From contig JBNAVK010000017.1 of assembly GCA_049700435.1 (NCBI GenBank), forward strand, positions 1 through 27,825: DNA of 27,825 nucleotides, written 5' to 3'. Shown piece by piece: positions 1-6,509 of the stretch. Source of the DNA: JAVZLH01 sp049700435. GTDB taxonomy: Archaea > Thermoproteota > Bathyarchaeia > Bathyarchaeales > Bathycorpusculaceae. The position numbers were made by a program, and so were the translations under genes. The notes beneath the pieces were generated by a model, which was given only the letters and a program-made list of their open reading frames with translations, was not told the DNA's origin and did no database searches. Position 1 is the first letter of the stretch. Each line of letters starts with the position of its first letter.

Positions 1-233
1 ACTATGTACTGGCTTGCATAACCCTCTTTCACGGCGGAGCAAAAGAAGTAAATGTTAAGGCGAGAGGGAGGTCAATAAGCAGAGCAGTAGACGTCGTCGA
101 AGTTGTTAGACGCCGGTTCCTTCCAGATGTTAAAATCAAGAAAGTCGGCATTGGAACGGAGCAGATGGCACCCAGAGAAGAGGGTGGCACGCCTACAAAC
201 GTTAGCACAATCGAAATAACACTCGAGCGTTAG
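1..233 (+). CDS. albA: Alba DNA/RNA-binding protein, 3' part only
   Basis: This is the C-terminal part of Alba, the small archaeal chromatin protein that binds DNA and RNA as a dimer. The frame is open from base 3 and ends at TAG 231-233, giving about 76 residues; the N-terminus, including the usual acetylated or methylated lysine region, lies outside the window. Visible family features are the stretch VLACITLF near the left edge, the basic RGRSISRAVDVVEVVRRRF helix, and the ending VSTIEITLER with the typical IGTE segment before it. The family assignment is by recognition of these segments. It is followed on the same strand by a KH-domain gene after about 70 bases. Confidence 0.9.
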   Translation, partial: YVLACITLFHGGAKEVNVKARGRSISRAVDVVEVVRRRFLPDVKIKKVGIGTEQMAPREEGGTPTNVSTIEITLER

Positions 234-268
234 AGAGTATAGTTCCACGTGAGATTTCAGTGCTCCGC

Positions 269-294
269 CGCCCCTCCTTTATTTGTGGAGGGCG
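269..294 (+). promoter_or_regulatory. Hairpin covering the Shine-Dalgarno site of the KH-domain gene
   Basis: Bases 269-277 (CGCCCCTCC) can pair with 287-294 (GGAGGGCG), leaving one bulged C and a nine-base AT-rich loop. The right arm contains GGAGGG, the only good ribosome binding site for the GTG start at 304. Folding would therefore hide that site. Alternatively the hairpin could mark the 3' end of alba mRNA, although no T tract follows. The pairing is seen in the sequence; the regulatory role is inferred. Confidence 0.45.
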
Positions 295-303
295 CTTCCC
301 AAG

Positions 304-813
304 GTGAAAACCGTACTATGTAACTTCTGTTTGAGAAGTGGTGTGCTGTGTCCAAAGTGTTCAGCTAAACTTAAATCTGGAGAAATCAGCGAATTAGACC
401 TTAAAATTGCTCGTTTGCTCTTGTCTTTGGAGGAAAAATTTCCTTCTCTCCAAAATGTTTTTTTTCATAAGGCTGTTGACGTTGATAAGACTTTGGCGGT
501 GATTGTTGGTCCGGGGGATGTCCCGCGTCTTCTAGGTTATGGCGGGAAAATCATTAAAGCCTTGAGTGAAGAAACGGGTAAAAACATTCGTGTTCTAGAG
601 TATGGGGCTGATGACAGAAAGTTTTTGGAGGATTTGTTTGCTCCCCTAAGCATAGTGACGATTAACACCATTTGGCTGCCTGATGGAACTACTGAAACAA
701 GGGTTATCTTAAAGAAGAGACATGGAAAACAGTTGCCCTTTAATGTAAAGGCTTTAAAGGAAATTGCCAGTAAGGTTCGCAACATAACCCTTCGGGTGGA
801 ATTCACAGATTAA
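304..813 (+). CDS. NusA-like KH-domain protein with N-terminal zinc finger
   Basis: Archaeal KH-domain protein related to the RNA-binding part of transcription factor NusA, commonly found next to the aspartyl-tRNA synthetase gene. With the chosen start it has 169 residues. An N-terminal zinc finger is visible as CNFC and CPKC (cysteines 6, 9, 16 and 19), followed by an acidic helical stretch and a KH domain whose GxxG loop is GYGG near residue 80. It probably binds RNA and acts in transcription elongation or translation; the exact role is not known to me. The frame opens at TTG 283, but GTG 304 gives the usual short N-terminus before the first cysteine and lies ten bases after GGAGGGCG. That ribosome binding site lies inside a predicted hairpin. 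Confidence 0.85.
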   Translation: MKTVLCNFCLRSGVLCPKCSAKLKSGEISELDLKIARLLLSLEEKFPSLQNVFFHKAVDVDKTLAVIVGPGDVPRLLGYGGKIIKALSEETGKNIRVLEYGADDRKFLEDLFAPLSIVTINTIWLPDGTTETRVILKKRHGKQLPFNVKALKEIASKVRNITLRVEFTD

Positions 814-836
814 GCCAGAGGGCGGTGAAAGTTCGT

Positions 837-2156
837 ATGAATTTAGACGCCATTGGCGGTTGGCGAAGAACTCATTACTCTGTCGATGTTAAACCAGAAA
901 TGGACGGAAAAGAAGTCACACTTTTTGGATGGATTCAAGAAGTCAGAGATTTAGGTGGAATACGCTTTATAATATTACAGGATAGAGAAGGAACAATCCA
1001 GATTACAGCCTCACGAAAAAATTCAAGCAGAGAAGTCTTAGCAAAGTCAGAGATTCTGCAGAAACGGTATAGCGTAGGCGTTAAAGGCATTGTAAAAAAA
1101 ACTGAGATGACCCCTAGGGGCGTCGAAATAATACCAAACGAAATTAAGATTTTCAGCACAGCAACTTCACAGTTGCCCATTGACATAACTGGAAAAACGC
1201 CTGCAAGCCTTGAAACTAGACTGGACGCTAGAGCGCTGGACCTCTGCCAAGAAGAAAACATAGCAATTTTCAAAGTTCAACACGTAGCCGTAGACGCTAT
1301 AAGAGATTTTCTATTTGAAAGAGGCTTCATAGAAGTGCATACTCCGCGCATAATTGCATCTGCAACCGAAGGTGGAGCCGCCCTCTTCTCCGTTAATTAC
1401 TTTGACAGAAAGGCATTCTTAGCTCAGAGTCCACAATTATATAAGGAACAGCTCGTTATGAGCTTGGAACGCGTTTTTGAAGTTGGTCCATTTTTTAGGG
1501 CTGAAGAATCCCACACACGACGACACTTAAGCGAGTTCGTGTCCATAGACATTGAACAAGCTTTCGCCGACGACGAAGACGTGATGCAATTGCTAGAACA
1601 GCTAATGCAACATGTTTGCAAAACTGTCAATGAAAGATGCCGAAAGGAACTTTCCATACTAAAGCACAAAGTAGACGCCCCCCAAGTTCCATTCAAACGA
1701 CTAACTTACGAAGAGGTTCTAAGAGAATTAAAGAGAGAAGGCGTCGAGGTTCCTTGGGGAGAAGACATACCAACGCCATCATTAAGAACCCTCGGCAGGC
1801 TCCATCCACACTTTTACTTCATAACAGACTGGCCTAGACAAGCAAGAGCCTTCTACATCAAACCAAAAGACGACAATCCAGAATTATGTGAAGGCTTCGA
1901 CTTGATGTGGCGCTGGATAGAACTTGTTTCAGGCGGAACTAGAATTGCCTCGAAAGAACTTCTTATAGAAAGGTTGAAAGAGAAGGGCTTGAACCCTGAC
2001 TCCTTTAAGCATCACCTGCAGGCTTTTGACTATGGAATGCCTCCCCACGCTGGTTGGGCTATTGGCTTGGAAAGACTTACAATGATGTTGACAGGGAAGA
2101 AGAACATAAGGGAAGTTACGCTTTACCCGAGAGACAAGTTTAGGCTTACGCCTTAA
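837..2156 (+). CDS. aspS: Aspartyl-tRNA synthetase, archaeal type
   Basis: Class IIb aminoacyl-tRNA synthetase charging tRNA-Asp (and in many archaea also tRNA-Asn) with aspartate. An N-terminal OB-fold anticodon domain (GWIQEVRDLGG, about residues 30-110) is followed by the catalytic domain. Motif 2 is FRAEESHTRRHLSEF and motif 3 is GWAIGLERLTMMLTG near the C-terminus. The 439-residue length matches the short archaeal/eukaryotic type without the bacterial insertion domain. GTG 825 also opens the frame, but GGCGGTGA at 821-828 is then the ribosome binding site for ATG 837, eight bases on, so 837 is preferred. The gene follows the KH-domain gene by about 20 bases and probably shares its transcript. 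It converges on the nuclease gene with six bases between the stops. Confidence 0.95.
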   Translation: MNLDAIGGWRRTHYSVDVKPEMDGKEVTLFGWIQEVRDLGGIRFIILQDREGTIQITASRKNSSREVLAKSEILQKRYSVGVKGIVKKTEMTPRGVEIIPNEIKIFSTATSQLPIDITGKTPASLETRLDARALDLCQEENIAIFKVQHVAVDAIRDFLFERGFIEVHTPRIIASATEGGAALFSVNYFDRKAFLAQSPQLYKEQLVMSLERVFEVGPFFRAEESHTRRHLSEFVSIDIEQAFADDEDVMQLLEQLMQHVCKTVNERCRKELSILKHKVDAPQVPFKRLTYEEVLRELKREGVEVPWGEDIPTPSLRTLGRLHPHFYFITDWPRQARAFYIKPKDDNPELCEGFDLMWRWIELVSGGTRIASKELLIERLKEKGLNPDSFKHHLQAFDYGMPPHAGWAIGLERLTMMLTGKKNIREVTLYPRDKFRLTP

Positions 2157-2162
2157 AAGCAT

Positions 2163-2561
2163 CTAGGAAGAAACGTGCTGGATGAACTTTTCAGGTGTAT
2201 ATTGCAGTATCCCTCTAGCTTGATAGGCGAAGCCTCTGGCAACTAAAACCTTCAAAATCTTGTCTGGGCACAGATGCTTCTGTATTAAAAGTTCTAGGGC
2301 GTGCGTGTAATTGCGGTTAAGCTCCCTCACGGCTAAAATTTGCTGCTTACGAGATAAGGCGTAGTCCTTGCATTCAATCAAGTAAGCCAAAGACATGTCA
2401 GATTTTACAGCCAAAACATCACAATGGTTTCTGCGAGTGAAAACAATGTAGCCTCTATTTCTGAAGGCTTGGGCAATCATGTCCTCTAGCAGAGTCCCAC
2501 TCATGTTTAGCCGCTCCATTAAGAGCTTATACGGCCTGGAGTATTTTAGCCACTTCTCCAA
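2163..2561 (-). CDS. PD-(D/E)XK nuclease-fold protein
   Basis: Small protein of 132 residues with the core of a restriction-endonuclease-like nuclease, probably metal-dependent and acting on DNA. The visible motif is a helix with Glu26 (GTLLEDMIA), then CDVLAV with Asp48, then LIECKDY with Glu63 and Lys65, and a following helix with glutamines 73-74. This is the layout of Hjc-, Mrr- and VSR-like enzymes, but I cannot place it in a named family. The frame begins with TTG at 2561 and has no clear ribosome binding site; ATG 2519 (residue 15) is an alternative that keeps all catalytic residues. It is divergent from rps13, and the AT-rich box between them could serve both strands. Confidence 0.7.
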   Translation of the reverse strand: MEKWLKYSRPYKLLMERLNMSGTLLEDMIAQAFRNRGYIVFTRRNHCDVLAVKSDMSLAYLIECKDYALSRKQQILAVRELNRNYTHALELLIQKHLCPDKILKVLVARGFAYQARGILQYTPEKFIQHVSS

Positions 2562-2597
2562 ACCGCCAAACTGGTCGCTTAATTCTTGTTAGTAAGG

Positions 2598-2606
2598 TTT
2601 AAATAA
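2598..2606 (+). promoter_or_regulatory. TATA box of the rps13 ribosomal operon
   Basis: The sequence TTTAAATAA lies in the 94-base gap between the divergent nuclease gene and rps13. Transcription would be expected about 25 bases on, near 2628, giving a leader of roughly 28 bases before ATG 2656. The same block reads TTTATTTAAA on the minus strand, so it may also drive the nuclease gene. This is the first clear promoter for the long plus-strand array. Confidence 0.6.
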
Positions 2607-2655
2607 AGTATGGTTAATTTCGTAGTTAGTTTAACCCAGAAATGGATGGCAGCAA

Positions 2656-3129
2656 ATGTCAAGGGAGTTCCGTCACATACTTCGAATAATAGACACAGAT
2701 GTAGATGGCACTCTAAAGGCTTCTTATGCGCTAACAAAAATCAAGGGAATAAATTTCAACCTTGCAAACGCCATATTGAAAAAGGCGGGAATAGACCCAG
2801 ATATTAGAGTGGGGTTTTTAACAGAATCGGAAGTCGAGAAGATAGAAGAAATTATCAAAGAACCTTCAAGGTATGAACTGCCAGGTTGGCTTTTCAATAG
2901 AAAGAAAGACCTTGAAACTGGAAAGGACACGCATTTAATCAGCGCAGACCTCGTTTTAAGAACAAAAATGGACATAGAGCGAATGAAAGAGATAAAATCA
3001 TGGCGTGGATACCGCCACGCTTACGGTTTAAAAGTGCGAGGACAAAGAACCAAAACAACTGGAAGAGCTGGAAAAGCCCTCGGAGTCAAAAAGAAAGCGA
3101 TTGTTAAGCCAGGAACGGGAGCCGAGTAG
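2656..3129 (+). CDS. rps13: 30S ribosomal protein S13
   Basis: Small-subunit head protein contacting 16S rRNA, the P-site tRNA and the L5 bridge. The archaeal N-terminus EFRHILRIIDTDVDGT is present, followed by the helix-two-turn-helix region (IKGINFNLANAI). The basic C-terminal tail contains RGYRHAYGLKVRGQRTKTTGR-type sequence, split here only in description. At 157 residues it has the usual archaeal length. ATG 2656 gives the standard family start; upstream ATGs at 2642 and 2646 are in other frames. It heads the array rps13-rps4-rps11-rpoD, an order conserved in archaea. Confidence 0.97.
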   Translation: MSREFRHILRIIDTDVDGTLKASYALTKIKGINFNLANAILKKAGIDPDIRVGFLTESEVEKIEEIIKEPSRYELPGWLFNRKKDLETGKDTHLISADLVLRTKMDIERMKEIKSWRGYRHAYGLKVRGQRTKTTGRAGKALGVKKKAIVKPGTGAE

Positions 3130-3131
3130 TA

Positions 3132-3704
3132 ATGGGAGATCCTAAAAAGCAAAGGAAGAAATATGAAACTCCACGTTTTCCATGGCGAACAGACGTTCTG
3201 CAGGAAGAGCTTAGACTTTTAGGGCAATATGGCTTAAGAAACAAGCATGAACTGTGGCGTCATGAGACAATGCTGTCAAAATTCAGAGGTATAGCCCGTT
3301 CACTGATTGGAAAACCTCAGGATGAACGGAGAAAAATGGAGGGGGAGTTGCTCTCCAAATTGAAAAAGCTAGGAATTCTTCATGAAACTGCCGTTTTGGA
3401 TGATGTTTTAGACTTAACAATTGAAGATATCTTGGAAAGGCGACTTCAAACAATAGTTTTTCGCAAAGGCTTAGCTAAAACAATACATCAAGCCCGCCAA
3501 CTCATAACCCACGGGCACATAGCCATAGGAAAACAGAAAGTTACAGTGCCGAGTTACCTCGTATCGAGGGACGAAGAAAACCAAATAGCTTATGCTCCCC
3601 AAAGCGCTGTAGCAAATCCCAACCACCCACTACGCCAAACTGTAGCGGTTACAGCAACATCCAGCGCAAAATCGGAAAAGAAAGAGGTTGAAAGAGAAGA
3701 ATGA
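3132..3704 (+). CDS. rps4: 30S ribosomal protein S4
   Basis: Primary 16S rRNA-binding protein of the small-subunit body. The archaeal start MGDPKKQRKKYETPRFPW is intact, and an S4 RNA-binding domain lies around residues 105-165 (RRLQTIVFRKGLAKTIHQAR, then LITHGHIAIG). The C-terminal 20 residues are rich in Ser, Lys and Glu and probably disordered. At 190 residues the size is normal. Only two bases separate it from the rps13 stop, and its stop overlaps the rps11 start as ATGA, so it is co-transcribed and likely translationally coupled. Confidence 0.97.
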   Translation: MGDPKKQRKKYETPRFPWRTDVLQEELRLLGQYGLRNKHELWRHETMLSKFRGIARSLIGKPQDERRKMEGELLSKLKKLGILHETAVLDDVLDLTIEDILERRLQTIVFRKGLAKTIHQARQLITHGHIAIGKQKVTVPSYLVSRDEENQIAYAPQSAVANPNHPLRQTVAVTATSSAKSEKKEVEREE

Positions 3705-4099
3705 GCAGCAAAAAAACCGACAAATGGGCTGTTGTCCACATTTACAGTTCATACAACAACACAATAGTTCATATAACAGACATTTCAGGAGCTGAAACAA
3801 TCGCCAGAACATCTGGTGGAATGTTCGTTAAAGCCGACAGGCTTGAGTCTTCACCGTATGCAGCGATGCGAGCAGCCACGGCAGCAGCAGAAATAGCTAA
3901 AGACAAGGGAATAACAGCGATACACATCAAAGTTAGAGCCCCGGGAGGCTCTGGACCCAGAACGCCCGGACCGGGAGCACAAGCGGCTATAAGAGCCTTG
4001 GCAAGAGCGGGGTTCCGCATAGAACGCATAGAAGAGGTTACACCCATACCACATGATGGCACTAGAAGACCAGGCGGCAGAAGGGGTAGAAGAGTCTAG
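3701..4099 (+). CDS. rps11: 30S ribosomal protein S11
   Basis: Small-subunit platform protein that packs against the mRNA exit region. Diagnostic segments are WAVVHIYSSYNNTIVHITD near the N-terminus, the KVRAPGGSGPRTPGPGAQAA segment and the ending PHDGTRRPGGRRGRRV. The length of 132 residues is standard. ATG 3701 overlaps the rps4 stop by four bases. It is followed by a gap of about 100 bases before the preferred rpoD start. Confidence 0.97.
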   Translation: MSSKKTDKWAVVHIYSSYNNTIVHITDISGAETIARTSGGMFVKADRLESSPYAAMRAATAAAEIAKDKGITAIHIKVRAPGGSGPRTPGPGAQAAIRALARAGFRIERIEEVTPIPHDGTRRPGGRRGRRV

Positions 4100-4201
4100 C
4101 AACATCCTTTCCATTTTAATAGAAAAATTGAAATAATGCACCAGTGCTCTATTCAACGGCATACTCATTACCATATAAGCGACAACGGAGTGTCCGAGTT
4201 A

Positions 4202-5026
4202 GTGGAGATTAAAGTGCTTGAGAAAGATGACAAAAATATTCGCCTACTCATTCAAGGAGTTGATGTTCCATTCATGAACGCTTTGAGAAGGGCGATAATT
4301 TCTGAAGTCCCGGTGATGGCAATAGATGAAGTTGTGATAATTGACAATTCCTCCATACTTCAAGATGAAATCATAGCCCACCGGCTTGGCTTAATTCCGC
4401 TGAAAACAGATCTGGATGGATATAACTTGCCGGAAGAATGTCCATGTAAAAGCGAGTTTGGGTGCAACCTCTGCAGGGTCACGCTCACGTTAGATGTAGA
4501 AGCGACGGAGGGAACTAGAACTGTTTATTCCGGGGATTTAGTCTCAGAAAACCCCAACATAGTGCCAGTAAGCGATAGAATTCCAATTATAAAACTCGCG
4601 AAGGGACAAAGACTAAAGTTTGAAACCTACGCAAGGCTGGGCAGAGGCAAAAACCATGCGAAATGGCAGCCGGTCTCGATGTGCGCATACAAATATTTCC
4701 CAAAAATAGAAATCGTCAGCGAAAAATGTGATGCTTGCGGGAAATGTGTGGAAATCTGCCCAAGAAGGGTTCTAGTCAGGAAAGAAAAAAGCGTTGAAGT
4801 TCAGGATTTGATGGCTTGCACCTTATGCAAAGACTGCGTAGACGCGTGCCCACAAGACCCCCCAGCCATAAGCATTAGTTGGGAAGAAAACACCTTCATA
4901 TTCAGTTTAGAATCCACAGGCGCGCTGCCACCAGAGAGAATAATCACAGAAGCCATTAAAATTCTGGATAAGCAACTGACAGAATTGGAAAATCAAGTGA
5001 AAGGTGAAAAAGGTGAAGGAGACTAA
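4202..5026 (+). CDS. rpoD: RNA polymerase subunit D with dicluster ferredoxin domain
   Basis: Alpha-like subunit (Rpo3) that dimerises with subunit L and nucleates RNA polymerase assembly. The alpha-type motif NALRRAIISEVPVMAID is at residues 26-42, and DEIIAHRLGLIPL follows. A ferredoxin-like insertion carries cysteines 176, 179, 182, 186 and 206, 209, 212, 216, each set as CxxCxxCxxxCP, so two iron-sulphur clusters could form. The open frame begins at ATG 4136, but that start adds 22 residues unlike the family. GTG 4202 gives the usual MEIKVLEKDD start and lies nine bases after GGAGTG at 4187. The length is then 274 residues. The 3' end overlaps rpl18e. Confidence 0.95.
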   Translation: MEIKVLEKDDKNIRLLIQGVDVPFMNALRRAIISEVPVMAIDEVVIIDNSSILQDEIIAHRLGLIPLKTDLDGYNLPEECPCKSEFGCNLCRVTLTLDVEATEGTRTVYSGDLVSENPNIVPVSDRIPIIKLAKGQRLKFETYARLGRGKNHAKWQPVSMCAYKYFPKIEIVSEKCDACGKCVEICPRRVLVRKEKSVEVQDLMACTLCKDCVDACPQDPPAISISWEENTFIFSLESTGALPPERIITEAIKILDKQLTELENQVKGEKGEGD

Positions 5027-5375
5027 AAAAACAAATCCGGAGCTTATAGGGCTTATCCGTTTCCTAAAAAAGCAAAGTAGAGAAAACAAGGCTAACATCT
5101 GGCGCGACATTGCAGAAGAACTGTCTAAGCCGAGAAGAAAAAGTATAGCTGTAAACCTAAGCCGTTTAAACAGACATACACAAAAAAACGAAACAATAGT
5201 GGTTCCAGGCAAAGTCTTAGGCGCTGGCAAAATAGACCATGCGATAACTGTGGCAGCTTTCGCTTTTTCGGAAACGGCAAAAGAGAAAATAAAGGCTGCA
5301 AAGGGCAGGTGTTTGTCCCTTTTGGAGCTTGCCAAGAAAAACCCTAAGGGTTCAAATGTAAAAATAATTGGGTGA
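5004..5375 (+). CDS. rpl18e: 50S ribosomal protein L18e
   Basis: Archaeal/eukaryotic large-subunit protein with the L15/L18e fold. Family segments are TNPELIGLIRFLKKQSRENKA, the IAVNLSRLNRH region and VPGKVLGAGKIDHAITVAAF in the middle. The maximum length is 123 residues. GTG 5004 starts inside the rpoD 3' end; GTG 5013 is equally possible, three residues shorter, with AGGTGA at 5002-5007 as ribosome binding site. It is translationally coupled to its neighbours and ends just before rpl13. Confidence 0.95.
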   Translation: MKKVKETKKTNPELIGLIRFLKKQSRENKANIWRDIAEELSKPRRKSIAVNLSRLNRHTQKNETIVVPGKVLGAGKIDHAITVAAFAFSETAKEKIKAAKGRCLSLLELAKKNPKGSNVKIIG

Positions 5376-5380
5376 AGCAA

Positions 5381-5830
5381 ATGAAGTTAACAAGCAAACA
5401 AGCCACAATAATAAATGCCGACGGCTTAATTCTCGGCAGAATGGCAAGCACAGTCGCCAAACGTCTGCTAAACGGAGAAGAAATTATAATCGTGAACGCA
5501 GAAAAAGCTGTGCTTTCGGGAAAGAGGAAAAGCAAAGTTATGGAAACTAAGGAATTTCTCGAGGTTGGATCTCCGGGAAAAGGGCCGTTTCACCATAGAA
5601 GACCAGACATGATAGTTAGAAGAACCATTAGGGGGATGCTTCCCTACAAACAACCAAAAGGGAAACAAGCATTTAAAAGACTTAAAGTGTTCATTGGAAT
5701 CCCGGAAGAGTTTAAAGACGAAAAAATGGAAACCATAATGAATGCCCAAGCAAAAAAGTTATCATGTCCCTACTTCACGCTTGGTGAGTTTGCAAAGGAA
5801 ATTGGATGGAGTCCTGGAGGACAAATATGA
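5381..5830 (+). CDS. rpl13: 50S ribosomal protein L13
   Basis: Early-assembly large-subunit protein, archaeal form (homologue of eukaryotic uL13). The segments ADGLILGRMASTVAK, GPFHHRRPDMIVRRTIRGMLP and VFIGIPEEF are typical. GTG 5372 opens the frame, but ATG 5381 has GGTGA at 5371-5375 five bases upstream and gives the family N-terminus, so it is preferred, with 149 residues. Its TGA overlaps the rps9 ATG as ATGA. Confidence 0.96.
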   Translation: MKLTSKQATIINADGLILGRMASTVAKRLLNGEEIIIVNAEKAVLSGKRKSKVMETKEFLEVGSPGKGPFHHRRPDMIVRRTIRGMLPYKQPKGKQAFKRLKVFIGIPEEFKDEKMETIMNAQAKKLSCPYFTLGEFAKEIGWSPGGQI

Positions 5831-6240
5831 CAACTAAAAAAGTTTTAGCGGTCAGTGGAAAAAGGAAGACAGCAATAGCGCGCGCCTTGATTAGGCCCGG
5901 AATCGGAAGAATACGCGTAAATAAAGTTCCCATAGAAGTTTTGGAACCGGAAGTTGCACGTGAAAAAATTTTGGAACCCCTTATACAGGCTGGAGACGAT
6001 TTTTGGAAACAATTGGACATAGATGTAAAGGTTTATGGAGGGGGCTACATGGGCCAGGCGGAGGCCGCAAGAATGGCAATTGCAAGGGGATTGTGGGAAT
6101 GGAACAAAAAAAGCCCACAACTAAAAAGGATATTTATGGAATATGACAGAACATTGCTTGCTGGAGATCCAAGACGGAAGGAACCAAAAAAGTTCGGTGG
6201 GCCCGGCGCGCGAGCTAGAGAACAGAAAAGCTATAGATAA
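5827..6240 (+). CDS. rps9: 30S ribosomal protein S9
   Basis: Small-subunit head protein whose C-terminal tail reaches the P-site tRNA. Recognisable parts are SGKRKTAIARALIRPG at the N-terminus, GGYMGQAEAARMAIARGL in the centre and the basic tail ending REQKSYR. The size is 137 residues. An in-frame ATG at 5806 exists, but ATG 5827 has GGAGG at 5816-5820 with normal spacing and gives the standard start. It overlaps rpl13 by four bases. Confidence 0.97.
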   Translation: MTTKKVLAVSGKRKTAIARALIRPGIGRIRVNKVPIEVLEPEVAREKILEPLIQAGDDFWKQLDIDVKVYGGGYMGQAEAARMAIARGLWEWNKKSPQLKRIFMEYDRTLLAGDPRRKEPKKFGGPGARAREQKSYR

Positions 6241-6256
6241 AAGAGGAGGATAATGA

Positions 6257-6487
6257 ATGATTATACCTGTAAGATGTTTCACGTGTGGTAAATTGATTGG
6301 AGACAAGTGGGAAGAGTTCGCCAGAAGGGTTAAGGCTGGAGAGGATGCGGGCGAGGTTTTAGACAGCTTAGGATTTAAACGGTATTGTTGTAGGCGCATG
6401 CTGCTGTCGCATGTGGAAATAATCGATGAGGTTCTTCGCTTTTATGAAGAGGCTGAGAAAAGGAAAGAGGTTAGAACGTATTATTAG
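6257..6487 (+). CDS. rpoN: RNA polymerase subunit N
   Basis: Small zinc-binding subunit (Rpo10) bridging D/L and the large subunits. The zinc site is CFTC at residues 7-10 and the CC pair in RYCCRRM near residue 44. The start MIIPVRCFTCGK is nearly invariant in archaea. At 76 residues it is slightly longer than usual because of a charged tail. The ribosome binding site GAGGAGG lies at 6244-6249. In many archaea rpoK follows; here the next gene is enolase, only 22 bases on. Confidence 0.97.
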   Translation: MIIPVRCFTCGKLIGDKWEEFARRVKAGEDAGEVLDSLGFKRYCCRRMLLSHVEIIDEVLRFYEEAEKRKEVRTYY

Positions 6488-6509
6488 GGAATATGATAGA
6501 AGTGAAAGC

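Noticed and set aside
2610..2807. 65-codon frame starting at ATG 2610
   Set aside because: It overlaps the start of rps13 in another frame and has no recognisable features.
4136..4201. Upstream ATG extension of rpoD by 22 residues
   Set aside because: The residues do not resemble the family N-terminus, and GTG 4202 has a well-placed GGAGTG ribosome binding site.
6426..6509. N-terminal extension of enolase overlapping rpoN
   Set aside because: It is a different frame of the rpoN coding sequence and unlike any enolase; ATG 6510 gives the normal start.
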